A stretch of DNA of 64,000 nucleotides. Origin: Pseudoflavonifractor sp. An184. GTDB taxonomy: Bacteria; Bacillota; Clostridia; Oscillospirales; Oscillospiraceae. This document shows positions 15,996 to 24,183 of the stretch, one piece after another. The notes under the pieces are model-generated. The model saw only the letters and a list, made by a program, of their open reading frames with translations, made no database searches and had not been told where the DNA came from. Position 1 is the first letter of the stretch. The number at the start of each line of letters is the position of its first letter. The stretch lies in NCBI RefSeq assembly GCF_002160305.1, contig NZ_NFKI01000005.1:1-64000 (forward strand), given 5' to 3'. Both the position numbers and the translations under genes were made by a program.

Positions 15996-17210
15996 ATGGA
16001 ACAAAAGTACACACTGAAAGACAAGATCAAAGCGATGGGACCCGGCATCCTCGTGGTTGGCTCCTTTATTGGACCGGGTACGGTGACCAGCGCCACCAGT
16101 GCCGGCGCGGGCTACGGATACGCCTTGCTGTGGACCGTGGTATTCTCGGTCATTGCCGTGGTGGTTATGCAGGAGATGGCCGCCCGCTTGGGGATCGTTA
16201 CCCAGAACGGCCTGGCGGAGGAACTGGTGAAGGATCTGTCCGACCGGCCTCCTCTGAAGTGGTTTATGGTTGTCCTGGTGGCCGCGGCCATTACCCTGGG
16301 TGGTTTCGCGTATATGGGGGGTGACCTGACGGGAACTGCCATCGGCTTGTCCGCCATCACCGGAATTCCCTCCAACATCATCGCCCCCATTTGGGGCTGC
16401 TGTGTGCTGGTGCTGATCAATATCGGCGATGCGGTGAAATCTCTGGAAAAACTCCTGTCCATCTGTGTCACAATAATGGCTATCGTATTTGTGGTGACCA
16501 TGATTGTGGTCAAGCCTGACCTGGGGGAGCTGCTCTCCGGCGCGATTCCCACGGTCCCGGAGGGCTCCATGCTCACCTGTGTCTCGCTGATCGGTACCAC
16601 GGTGGTTCCCTACAATATGTTCATCCACGCCACTTCGGCCCGAAAGACCTGGCACGACCCCAAGGAGCTCCCTTTGGCCCGGTTTGACACGACCATCTCC
16701 ATGATCATCGGCGGCATCATTACCGGGGCTGTTATGATTACGGCAGGTACGGTTATGCGGGGAATGGAGGTCAACTCTGCCATCGACATGGCGGTCCAGC
16801 TGGAGCCCACTCTGGGTGACTTCTCCGTTCCATTCCTGGGACTGGGCCTGATCGCCGCCGGCGTCTCCTCTGCGGTCATTACCCCGCTGGGCGTATCTTA
16901 TGTGCTGGCCGGTCTGTTCGGCTGGGAGATGAGCAAGAAGGACAAGCGTTTCTTCTGGACCAATATCGCTGTGGTCGTGGCGGGCATTATCGTAGCGGCT
17001 ACCGGTTTCAACCCCATTGCCATCATTATGACCGCTCAGGCCGTCAATGGTATTTTCCTTCCCATTATCGTATTCACCCTGGTCTATGTGACCAGCCGGG
17101 AGCGGGTTATGGGGAAGTATAAAAACAGTATGGTCCGCAATGTGCTGGGGATGGGCGTGTTCCTGATCTCCTTGGTCATTGGGATTAACAGCGTCATTTC
17201 TCTGTTCTAA
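15996..17210 (+). CDS. NRAMP-fold (SLC11-like) transporter lacking metal-ligand motif
   Basis: A 404-residue membrane protein with about 11 helices that aligns with NRAMP from the start (MGPGILVVGSFIGPGTVTSA...). The TM1 metal motif DPGN is replaced by GPGT (residues 26-29). The TM6 motif, usually MPHN, reads VPYN near residue 203-207, so Asp, Asn, Met and His are all changed. A transition-metal substrate is therefore doubtful. The context (ureohydrolase, glutaminase, IclR) suggests uptake of an organic nitrogen compound or another cation; this is inference. ATG 15996 follows AAAAGGTGGGG. Confidence 0.8.
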   Translation: MEQKYTLKDKIKAMGPGILVVGSFIGPGTVTSATSAGAGYGYALLWTVVFSVIAVVVMQEMAARLGIVTQNGLAEELVKDLSDRPPLKWFMVVLVAAAITLGGFAYMGGDLTGTAIGLSAITGIPSNIIAPIWGCCVLVLINIGDAVKSLEKLLSICVTIMAIVFVVTMIVVKPDLGELLSGAIPTVPEGSMLTCVSLIGTTVVPYNMFIHATSARKTWHDPKELPLARFDTTISMIIGGIITGAVMITAGTVMRGMEVNSAIDMAVQLEPTLGDFSVPFLGLGLIAAGVSSAVITPLGVSYVLAGLFGWEMSKKDKRFFWTNIAVVVAGIIVAATGFNPIAIIMTAQAVNGIFLPIIVFTLVYVTSRERVMGKYKNSMVRNVLGMGVFLISLVIGINSVISLF

Positions 17211-17231
17211 GCCGACTGGGCGATATACCAC

Positions 17232-17266
17232 AGCGGCCCGCCGGCATGTGCTGGCGGGCCGCTTTT
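17232..17266 (+). terminator. Hairpin between transporter and glutaminase genes
   Basis: AGCGGCCCGCC (17232-17242) pairs with GGCGGGCCGCT (17253-17263), then TTTT. It may end transcription or reduce read-through into glsA, which starts 29 bases later. Confidence 0.7.
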
Positions 17267-17294
17267 CCGCTGTGGAAAGGAAAGGAAGAGGATT

Positions 17295-18212
17295 ATGGAA
17301 GAATTGCTGGACAGCCTGCTGGCGGAGTGTCGCCCCTACACCCGGCAGGGCAAGGTGGCCACCTATATTCCGGAACTGGCCAAGGGAGATCCCTCCAATT
17401 TGGGCATCTATGTGCTCAACAGCGACGGTCGCCACTATCAGGCCGGGGACTGGCAGAAGCACTTCACCATTCAGAGTGTTGTAAAGCCCATCCTCCTGCT
17501 GCTGGCCCTGCTGGACAACGGGGAGGAGGTGGTGCGCTCCAAGGTGGGGGTGGAGGCCACAGGAAAGCCCTTCGATGCCATCAACGTCACCGATTCTCCC
17601 CTTCTCAGCGAACACCTGAACCCCATGGTCAACATGGGGGCCATTGCCATCTGCACGCTTCTCAAGGGAAAGGACTACACCGAGCGGTTTCAGCGGCTGC
17701 TGGAGTTCACCCGCCTGCTGGCGGGCAACCCGGAGATTGAGATGGATGAGGCGGTGTACCGCTCGGAGAAACGCACCGGCAGCAAAAACCGGGCGCTGGC
17801 ATTTCTCTTAAAATCCTACGGCATGCTGGATGACGGGGTGGAGGAGGTGCTGGACTGCTACTTCCGGGCCTGCTCCATTCGGGTGAACAGCCGGGATCTG
17901 GCCCATATCAGCTTTGCCCTGGCCAACCACGGGAAGGCGCTCCAGTCGGACGAGCCTCTGTTCCCCGCCCGGTACGCCCGCTATGTGAACGCCATCATGC
18001 TCACCTGCGGCATGTACGATGGGTCGGGGGACTTCGCCATCCGGGTGGGCCTGCCCGCCAAGAGCGGGGTTGGAGGCGGTATTATGGCCGTGGTGCCCAC
18101 CCGTATGGGCATTGGGATCTTCTCACCCGGCTTGGACGGAAAAGGGAACAGCCTGGCCGGCATTCAGATGCTGGAGCGCCTGTCCCGGCGGATGTATCTG
18201 AGTATTTTTTGA
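17295..18212 (+). CDS. glsA: Glutaminase
   Basis: A 305-residue serine-dependent glutaminase that converts glutamine to glutamate and ammonia. It has the SxxK catalytic pair in FTIQSVVKPILLL, NPMVNMGAIAI, and the SGVGGGIMAVVP segment near the end, as in the GlsA family. A purine-rich GGAAAGGAAAGGAAGAGG precedes the ATG. It lies downstream of the NRAMP-like gene in the same direction, behind a hairpin. With GltS and the ureohydrolase it marks this region as glutamate-centred. Confidence 0.95.
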   Translation: MEELLDSLLAECRPYTRQGKVATYIPELAKGDPSNLGIYVLNSDGRHYQAGDWQKHFTIQSVVKPILLLLALLDNGEEVVRSKVGVEATGKPFDAINVTDSPLLSEHLNPMVNMGAIAICTLLKGKDYTERFQRLLEFTRLLAGNPEIEMDEAVYRSEKRTGSKNRALAFLLKSYGMLDDGVEEVLDCYFRACSIRVNSRDLAHISFALANHGKALQSDEPLFPARYARYVNAIMLTCGMYDGSGDFAIRVGLPAKSGVGGGIMAVVPTRMGIGIFSPGLDGKGNSLAGIQMLERLSRRMYLSIF

Positions 18213-18303
18213 CGGCGGAGTGCATAGAAGTGCTCTTGAAAGGCGGGAATGTGCGGTCTGAAGACGGCGCTTGCCCGGCATCTGATTCAATCAGCGCAAG
18301 GGA

Positions 18304-18333
18304 AAGCGGGAACGCGATGGGCGTTCCCGCTTA
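18304..18333. terminator. Bidirectional terminator after glsA
   Basis: AAGCGGGAACGC and GCGTTCCCGCTT pair across a four- to five-base loop. It lies between converging genes. Confidence 0.75.
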
Positions 18334-18834
18334 AATTCTGCCCGCCCTGTGCCGCGGAGGGGATTGGACTGGCACGCACAGCTCACAGCGATGGCGGTCC
18401 ACCATACGCTTTTTATAGCGCTCCATCACAGGGCGGCTCTTATCCAGGGGGTATTCCAGGCGCTCCAGCTCAGAAAAACACAGGCTCCATGCGGTTTGTA
18501 CAGCGCCTGCGGTGTGGGGAATTTGAAAAATCAGGAAACTGCCGCCTGGCGGTGTCCAGCATTGGATGGAGCCTCGTGCGGAGACCTGATATCCGGGAAG
18601 AGGAGTACAGACCTCGTAACGGCAACGGGCGGGCTCGGTTTTATCCGGGGCGCCCATGGGAATTCCATAGATTACCGTGTCCTGGTCAAAAAGACCGTTT
18701 TCGTTCAGCCACAGCTGAAACGCTTCCATCAAACGGTAGTTCTCGGCCCCGTATTTGCCGGTCCTTCCCATGGAGAGAACCGGAGCGGGGAAAATTGTTT
18801 CGGCTGTGGCGCAGATATAAAATTTCAAGATCAT
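18331..18834 (-). CDS. GyrI-like small-molecule-binding domain protein
   Basis: A 167-residue protein resembling the GyrI/SbmC (AraC effector-binding) fold. It has an early GKYGAENYRLMEAFQLWL segment, YGIPMGAPDKTEPARCRYEVC in the middle, and a final ELCVPV strand. Stand-alone members bind small ligands or toxins; others are the C-terminal half of AraC regulators. No AraC DNA-binding domain is present upstream, so this is a stand-alone form or a remnant. The start is uncertain: ATG 18834 has GGAG only two bases away; ATG 18774 is another option. Confidence 0.65.
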   Translation of the reverse strand: MILKFYICATAETIFPAPVLSMGRTGKYGAENYRLMEAFQLWLNENGLFDQDTVIYGIPMGAPDKTEPARCRYEVCTPLPGYQVSARGSIQCWTPPGGSFLIFQIPHTAGAVQTAWSLCFSELERLEYPLDKSRPVMERYKKRMVDRHRCELCVPVQSPPRHRAGRI

Positions 18835-18997
18835 GACTCCAATTGGTAAAGTACATCGATGTCCATACAAATCGTAATCCCAATTAAAATGATTTTCAAG
18901 AAGTTTTTTAAATAGTTTCTTTAGTTTCTTTCTTTCTTTCTTTGGCGCGGCGACAAATCTTGAAGAAATGCCGGAGAAACGGGCTGCCGGGCCAGGA
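18835..18997. other. Spacer with TTTC tandem repeat
   Basis: The spacer holds four TTTC units plus TTT (18925-18943), preceded by two looser copies. On the minus strand a weak TTGAAA-17-TACGAT pair could drive the GyrI-like gene. Nothing else was recognised. Confidence 0.4.
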
Positions 18998-19028
18998 TAA
19001 AAAACCCCCGCTCCTGGGGGAGCGAGGG
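18998..19028 (-). terminator. Terminator of gltS
   Basis: On the minus strand CGCTCC pairs with GGAGCG across CCCA, followed by GGGG and TTTTTT. Confidence 0.75.
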
Positions 19029-19061
19029 AATGCGGGAGAGAAGATAGGAAATGGTCTCGGA

Positions 19062-20267
19062 TTATGAGGGCATATACCCCAGGAATTTGGTGAGAGGCTC
19101 TGCAATCACCGAGCAGAAGATGGGGTTGAAAATGTCCAGCACCAGCAGGCCGAAGGGAGGGTATACGACCCAGCCGATGTGGGAGAAGCCGTGCTCGTCC
19201 ATAACGGCCTTCTCATTGGCCATGGTGTTGGGACCGTTGCCCAGGCCCATGCCGATGTGGCCGGCCACAATGACGGCGGCATCGTAGTTGCGGCCGCAGC
19301 AGCGGAAGGTGACGATGTAGCAGTAGATACAGGTGGTGATGACCTGAGCGGCAAAGATGATTACGAAGGGACCGATGGCGTCCAGAATCTTGGTGATGTC
19401 AATGGTCATCATGGTCATGCCCAGGAAGATCTCCAGGCAGATGTCGCCGAAGGCGTCCAGCTCCTCGGCACGGACCTCCACATGGACCGCGTCCAGAATG
19501 TTGCGGAGGATGATGCCGCCGATCATACAGCCGATGAAGTAGGGGAACTCGATCATGGGGATCATTCCGGCCAGAATCGCAATATAGGAGCCCAGGCCGG
19601 CCGCCACGATGATCAGGCACACGCTGCTCAGCAGGTTCTTGTTATTCAGGGGGAAGATCTCTTCCTTGTTCTTCTCGCTGCGGTCCTCACCGTGCAGGTG
19701 ATGGCGCTTGATCAGAGCGCGGGCCACAGGACCGCCGGTCAGACTGGCGAACACCATGCCGAAGGTGGCGCACATAATGGCCAGAACCGTGGCGTTCTCG
19801 GCGCCCAGCGCCTCATAGGTGGGGGCGATGGCGCCGGAGGTGCCCACGCCGCCCATCAGGGACAGGGAGCCCAGGCCCAGACCCTGGAGGGGATGCATGC
19901 CCAGGGCCATGGATAGGACCACGCCCAGAACATCCTGCCACAGAATCAAACCGATGGTGGCGATGGCGATGCCGATGCACACCTTACCGCCCGACTTGAT
20001 GAGCTTCCAGGAGGCGGTCAGACCGACTCCGGTGAAGAAGATGTCCATGAACCACTCCTTCAGTACGGCCACGTCAAAGGTGACCTGCAGAACATTACTG
20101 GCCCGCAGGATGCCCAGCACAATGCTGACCACCAAGCCGGCGACCACGACGCCCGGGACGCAGTAGGTCTGGAAGAACTTGACCCGCTTGACTACCGCGC
20201 GTCCTACCAGAGCAACCAGGGCTGCGATGGCGGCGCTTTGCATGACGTCAAAGGAGATCTCCAACAT
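19062..20267 (-). CDS. gltS: Sodium/glutamate symporter
   Basis: A 401-residue GltS-family Na+/glutamate symporter with two homologous halves of membrane helices. Family segments include LSLMGGVGTSGAIAPTYEALG in the first half and AGHIGMGLGNGPNTMAN in the second, the two re-entrant-loop regions. ATG 20267 follows AAAGGAAG at a spacing of about 12; the longer frame reaches into the promoter and is rejected. It has its own promoter and lies just downstream of a CitA/DcuS-type two-component system, the likely regulator. Confidence 0.93.
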   Translation of the reverse strand: MLEISFDVMQSAAIAALVALVGRAVVKRVKFFQTYCVPGVVVAGLVVSIVLGILRASNVLQVTFDVAVLKEWFMDIFFTGVGLTASWKLIKSGGKVCIGIAIATIGLILWQDVLGVVLSMALGMHPLQGLGLGSLSLMGGVGTSGAIAPTYEALGAENATVLAIMCATFGMVFASLTGGPVARALIKRHHLHGEDRSEKNKEEIFPLNNKNLLSSVCLIIVAAGLGSYIAILAGMIPMIEFPYFIGCMIGGIILRNILDAVHVEVRAEELDAFGDICLEIFLGMTMMTIDITKILDAIGPFVIIFAAQVITTCIYCYIVTFRCCGRNYDAAVIVAGHIGMGLGNGPNTMANEKAVMDEHGFSHIGWVVYPPFGLLVLDIFNPIFCSVIAEPLTKFLGYMPS

Positions 20268-20424
20268 ACACACACACTTCCTTTCCGCCGGAATAGTTTT
20301 ACATCTCTCATCCGGCGATTCAAAATTGGTTTGATACCGTCCGGAGCGGTGGGGAAAACCAGTCCGGCGGACTGCCTCCCAACGGTCCGCGCCCCATGCC
20401 GTCCGGTCCGTATCTCTAAGGAAA

Positions 20425-20453
20425 AGTGTAGTCCCCCTTGGGGACAAAGTCAA
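20425..20453 (-). promoter_or_regulatory. Promoter of gltS
   Basis: Minus strand: TTGACT (20448-20453), 17 bases, TACACT (20425-20430). The leader to ATG 20267 is about 150 bases. Confidence 0.65.
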
Positions 20454-20482
20454 TTTTTGTACCTATGGAATGACTTTTGTAC
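20454..20482 (-). promoter_or_regulatory. Tandem GTACAAAA sites, probable response-regulator binding
   Basis: GTACAAAA occurs twice on the minus strand (20455-20462 and 20475-20482), exactly 20 bp apart, immediately upstream of the gltS -35. Two helical turns and a position near -40/-60 are typical for activator dimers. The adjacent CitB/DcuR-type regulator is the natural candidate. Confidence 0.5.
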
Positions 20483-20527
20483 GTAAAGTAACCAGAATGG
20501 CTTTGGATGATACATCCAAAGAAAAGA

Positions 20528-20572
20528 AAAAAATCTCCCCCGGACCGGCACATCTGCACAGTCGGGGGGAGG
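20528..20572 (-). terminator. Terminator of the two-component operon
   Basis: On the minus strand CTCCCCCCGAC pairs with GTCCGGGGGAG, followed by ATTTTTTTCTTTT. It separates the regulator operon from gltS. Confidence 0.85.
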
Positions 20573-20641
20573 TTGGCCACTGGATTTGAAAGATTTGCAC
20601 AAAATTTGCAAGAGACTTTTGTCGGTTTTGAATATAGAAAA

Positions 20642-21349
20642 TTACGGCTCAGCGGTCTGCCCGGTGTAGCTGTAACGGATGGAGGGCCGGCCGCCGGTAT
20701 GGTAGTCGATGGAGCTGGCCAGCTCCCCTGTCTCCACCATGTAGTTGACGTACCGCCGGATGGTGATGCGGGACAGGTGGACCTGTTCGGCGATCTCCTC
20801 GCTGGTGAGGGCCTGTCCGCGGCTGGCGGAGAGAAAGCTGCGCACCCGCTCCAGGGTGGCGGCGTTGAGCCCCTTGCTCATCTGATTTCCGCCCGGCTCC
20901 GGGCGCTCCTGCCGGCGGATCAGGCGGTCGATGGCCTGCTGGTCCAGCAGGCTGCTCTCCTGAGAACAGGAGAGCAGATTCTGTGTCTGAAGAAATTTGT
21001 CCATGGCCTGCCGGAACCGGGCGAAGGCGAAGGGCTTGACCAGATAGTCCAGCACCCCCCGGGACAACAGGCCGTGGACGATCTCACGGTCGTTGGCCGA
21101 GGTGACCATGATGATGGCGGGGTACTGCCCCATGGCGTGGAGACGGTCTACAAACTCCATGCCGTCCATGGAGGGGGTGTAGAAGTCCAGAATGATCAGA
21201 TCCGGGCGGCAGTTCTCCAGCACGCCCAGGGCCTCTCCGCCGCTCTTGAGAACGTGGGCTACCTGAAAGCGGGAGTCCGTCTCCACATACTGCCGGTCGA
21301 TGGCGGCCACCATGGGGTCGTCCTCAATGATGATCACTTGATATGCCAT
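20642..21349 (-). CDS. Response regulator, CitB/DcuR type
   Basis: A 235-residue response regulator. The receiver domain (IIIEDDPMVAAIDRQYV) has its phospho-acceptor Asp in LIILDFYTPSMDG, Thr/Ser in VTSAN, and Lys in YLVKPF. A linker and a C-terminal HTH (LTSEEIAEQVHLSRITIRRYVNYMVETGEL) match the CitB/DcuR/DctR group, which controls organic-acid or amino-acid transport. A GAGGAGG site sits in the last codons of the kinase gene; two bases separate the genes. Likely targets are gltS or itself. Confidence 0.9.
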   Translation of the reverse strand: MAYQVIIIEDDPMVAAIDRQYVETDSRFQVAHVLKSGGEALGVLENCRPDLIILDFYTPSMDGMEFVDRLHAMGQYPAIIMVTSANDREIVHGLLSRGVLDYLVKPFAFARFRQAMDKFLQTQNLLSCSQESSLLDQQAIDRLIRRQERPEPGGNQMSKGLNAATLERVRSFLSASRGQALTSEEIAEQVHLSRITIRRYVNYMVETGELASSIDYHTGGRPSIRYSYTGQTAEP

Positions 21350-21351
21350 AG

Positions 21352-22962
21352 CTACGCCTCCTCAGGTACAGAGTCGGTAAAGGTCAGGGTAAAGCAGGTG
21401 CCCGCCCCGGCCTCGGTCATTACGTCAATGGTTCCGTGGTGCTGTTCCACCAGCTGGTGGATGAGGCACAGCCCCAATCCGCGGCCCTCCCCCTTGGAGG
21501 AGACTCCTTTTTCAAAGATATGGGGCTGGATCTCCGGGTCCACGCCGCCGCCGGTGTCCTCACAGACGATCACATTGCAGTCCGGGCGGCAGTAGAGGGC
21601 CAGCCGGATCTCCTTGAGGTCATGTTCGCCCCGGGAGAGCTCCTCCACCGCGTTCTCCAGCAGATTGCCCACGATGGTCACATAGTCCTCCTCAGGCAGC
21701 AGCAAATCCTCCTGGCGGCAGTAGCTGTCCGGGGCCACCGCCAGGCGGATGCCCAGCTCGGCGGCGTGCATCATCTTGCCGATGACCAGGGCGCAGATGC
21801 GGGAGACCCGGATGCAGTCGGCGGTCTCCCGGATGGCCTGGCTGGACACCAGGCTGCTGTTGATAATAAAGGAGGCCGCCTTCTCCGTCTCCCCGGTCTG
21901 GAGGTAGCCCAGGATCACGTGGAGCTTGTTCATAAACTCGTGGTTGAAGAAGCGCAGGGTGTCCAGCATGTAGTGGGCGCCGGAGAGCTCGTCGGACAGC
22001 TTCTGGAGCTCGGTCTTGTCGTGAAAGACGTTCAGCACCCCGCTGGAGCCGGACTTTCCCGGGATGGGAATTTCACTGGAGAGCACCGGATGGCCGCTGA
22101 TGACGCAGGAGCGGTTGTGGACCGCCTCCCCGGTGCGGGCCGCCTGGACACAGGAGCTCTCGGGAAAGACCTGGTTCAGCTTGCGGCCTTTCAGGGCCTT
22201 TTCACTCTTCTGGAGCAGCCGGCAGGCGGTCTGATTGGCAAAGACCACCTTGCCTTTGGGGTCGGTGGCCACCAGGCCGTCCTCCACCGCGTTGAGCACC
22301 TCCCCCTGCTGCAGATAGAGCTCCAGCAGTTCGGTGGGGTGGTAGCCCAGCAGGGAGCGGCGCAGCAGGGCCACCAGCCCCCTGGAGAGCCCCAGGGCCA
22401 CCACAAGGGCGGTGCAGAACAGCAGAATGCAGTAGAGAATCAGGCTTTGAATATGGGCATAGATATCGGAGATAAACACCGAGGTCATCACAAAGCCCAG
22501 GATGGTCCCGTCCGTGTCCTCCACCGCGTGGAATGCCCTGCGCTGAGTGCCATGTGTTCCGTATCCGGTGGTGATGTAGGGCTCGCTGCCCTGGAGAATG
22601 GCCTCCTGGTCCCCGTTCACAAAGGAATCCCCCGCGTCCTGCCGGTTGGTATGGTAGAAGCGCAGGCTGTTGGCGTCACAGATGACAATCACATGCAGGT
22701 CTTCCAGGCTCTCGTTGAAGGAGTCCAGCTCCTTGGTGACTTCCGGGTCTGGGTACCCCTGCTTCAGCATGTTTTTTACCGAGTCCAGAGAGGCGATGTA
22801 GGAGGCGGAGGAGCGGATCAGGCTGTCGGTGGACTGCATCTGCCGGTTGATGTCCAGGATCAGGCTCACCCCCATGGTCAGGAGGAGCAGGACGGCGGCA
22901 AAGCCCACAAAGCTGGCAAAGAGCTGCTTTTCCAGGGAAAAGCGCTGGAAGGTATGAAACAT
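21352..22962 (-). CDS. Sensor histidine kinase, CitA/DcuS type
   Basis: A 536-residue membrane kinase. TM1 (about residues 14-36) is followed by an extracytoplasmic sensor domain of about 130 residues, TM2 near 175-195, and a cytoplasmic PAS region. The DcuS/CitA-type H-box NHEFMNKLHVILGYLQ and an ATPase domain (ENAVEEL, DTGGGVDPE, GRGLGL) follow. This group senses dicarboxylates, citrate or amino acids directly. Given the neighbouring gltS and glutaminase, glutamate or glutamine is a plausible ligand (inference). GGAGGTG precedes the ATG. Confidence 0.92.
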   Translation of the reverse strand: MFHTFQRFSLEKQLFASFVGFAAVLLLLTMGVSLILDINRQMQSTDSLIRSSASYIASLDSVKNMLKQGYPDPEVTKELDSFNESLEDLHVIVICDANSLRFYHTNRQDAGDSFVNGDQEAILQGSEPYITTGYGTHGTQRRAFHAVEDTDGTILGFVMTSVFISDIYAHIQSLILYCILLFCTALVVALGLSRGLVALLRRSLLGYHPTELLELYLQQGEVLNAVEDGLVATDPKGKVVFANQTACRLLQKSEKALKGRKLNQVFPESSCVQAARTGEAVHNRSCVISGHPVLSSEIPIPGKSGSSGVLNVFHDKTELQKLSDELSGAHYMLDTLRFFNHEFMNKLHVILGYLQTGETEKAASFIINSSLVSSQAIRETADCIRVSRICALVIGKMMHAAELGIRLAVAPDSYCRQEDLLLPEEDYVTIVGNLLENAVEELSRGEHDLKEIRLALYCRPDCNVIVCEDTGGGVDPEIQPHIFEKGVSSKGEGRGLGLCLIHQLVEQHHGTIDVMTEAGAGTCFTLTFTDSVPEEA

Positions 22963-23041
22963 AGCGCACCTCCGTCTCGTTGGGAAATAGAAACCGGGCG
23001 CAGAGGCGAAGCCCGCCCCCGCGCCCAGAGAAATCAGGCGG

Positions 23042-23539
23042 TCAGAGTCCCTCCATCAGGTTGACCCGCATATAGTCCTCGTCGATATTGACCTCGGCGA
23101 CAAACTCCGGCACGGCGGGGATCATCCACTCCCGCTCGCCCCCCCGGACCACGTACACATTGTTGGCGGGGAGGGTGAGCACGTCGGCGATCTTTCCCAG
23201 CACGGCGCCGTTTTTGGCGTCCCGCACCTCCATCCCCATCAGGTCGGCCAGGAAGAAGCTGCCCTCGGGCAGGTCGGCGTCCTTCCGGTCGATGTACAAA
23301 ATGGCGTTGCGCAGGGCCAGCGCGCCGTTTACATCGGTGATGTCCTTCAGCTTCAGAATCACCATGTTTTTATGGACCCGGGCCCGCTCCACCTGGATGG
23401 GCCAGTGGGTCTCATCCACATAGAGGGTCTTGAACCGGCACAGAAAGTCGGGGGAGTCCGCCCAGGGCTGGACCCGCACCTCGCCCATGAGGCCGTGGAC
23501 GTTGGTGATCTTCCCCACTTCCAGATACTGCTGCTTCAT
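23042..23539 (-). CDS. rimM: Ribosome maturation factor RimM
   Basis: A 165-residue RimM. The N-terminal domain starts LEVGKITNVHGLMGEVRVQPW, and the PRC-barrel C-terminal half contains YVVRGGEREWMIPAVPEFV. It assists 30S assembly by binding S19. AAAAGGAGG precedes the ATG. It is the last gene of the ylxM-ffh-rpsP-khpA set, but behind a hairpin (23575-23613). The usual followers trmD and rplS are absent; a sensor kinase lies next. Confidence 0.94.
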   Translation of the reverse strand: MKQQYLEVGKITNVHGLMGEVRVQPWADSPDFLCRFKTLYVDETHWPIQVERARVHKNMVILKLKDITDVNGALALRNAILYIDRKDADLPEGSFFLADLMGMEVRDAKNGAVLGKIADVLTLPANNVYVVRGGEREWMIPAVPEFVAEVNIDEDYMRVNLMEGL

Positions 23540-23574
23540 GGTTGAAAACCTCCTTTTGAGGGGTTATGGTATAA

Positions 23575-23613
23575 CAAAAAATCTCCTGCGGCGCGACCGG
23601 CGCGGGCAGGAGA
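23575..23613 (-). terminator. Hairpin between khpA and rimM
   Basis: Minus strand: GTCTCCTGC pairs with GCAGGAGAT around a GC-rich interior, followed by TTTTTT. It probably reduces read-through from khpA into rimM. Confidence 0.7.
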
Positions 23614-23629
23614 CTCCTTGTGAGGGGGA

Positions 23630-23860
23630 TCAGTCGACGATCTCCACCGAGACGCGCTTGCCGGACCGCTGGGCCACGGAGCGGATCAGGGTGCGGATCT
23701 CTTTGGCGATGCGGCCCTGGCGGCCGATCACCTTGCCGGTGTCCTCCGGGGCGACGCGCAGCTCCAGAATGGTCTCGCCGTCGGACTGGATCTCATTGAC
23801 AGAGACCTGCTCCGGGTGATCCACCAGATTCCGGGCCACATAGGTCAGAAGCTCTTTCAT
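23630..23860 (-). CDS. khpA: KH-domain RNA-binding protein KhpA
   Basis: A 76-residue single KH-domain protein (YlqC/KhpA). The GxxG loop is seen as VIGRQGRIAKEIRTL. It binds RNA, usually with KhpB/Jag, and influences cell division and translation. It lies between rpsP and rimM as in most Firmicutes. TGGAGG lies about 9 bases before the ATG. Confidence 0.95.
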   Translation of the reverse strand: MKELLTYVARNLVDHPEQVSVNEIQSDGETILELRVAPEDTGKVIGRQGRIAKEIRTLIRSVAQRSGKRVSVEIVD

Positions 23861-23877
23861 TGTGCAGACCTCCAGCC

Positions 23878-24117
23878 TTAGATTGCGCCGGCCTTTTTCA
23901 GCAGATCACGGACGGTCTCCGTGGGCTGAGCGCCGGTCTTGATCCAAGCCTGGGCGCGGTCCACGTCCACCTTCAGCTCAGCGGGGTTGACGACGGGGTT
24001 GTAAGTGCCGATCTCCTCGATGAAACGGCCATCCCGGGGATAGCGGGAGTCGGCCACGACGATGCGGTAGAAGGGAGCCTTCTTGGCGCCCATGCGGCGC
24101 AGTCTGATTTTGACCAT
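23878..24117 (-). CDS. rpsP: 30S ribosomal protein S16
   Basis: A 79-residue S16 with the typical start [25 protein letters not shown], then [14 protein letters not shown]. It is part of the small subunit. TTGGAGGTG precedes the ATG. It is encoded between ffh and khpA. Confidence 0.98.
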   Translation of the reverse strand: MVKIRLRRMGAKKAPFYRIVVADSRYPRDGRFIEEIGTYNPVVNPAELKVDVDRAQAWIKTGAQPTETVRDLLKKAGAI

Positions 24118-24183
24118 TTATATTCACCTCCAAATGAATTTCGTTTTATATGGAACGCGTGTGCCACGCGCTTCCAGCGTCAG

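Noticed and set aside
18925-18943. TTTC repeats as a possible CRISPR or satellite array
   Set aside because: Units are four bases long with no spacers. No CRISPR array or cas gene was found anywhere in the window.
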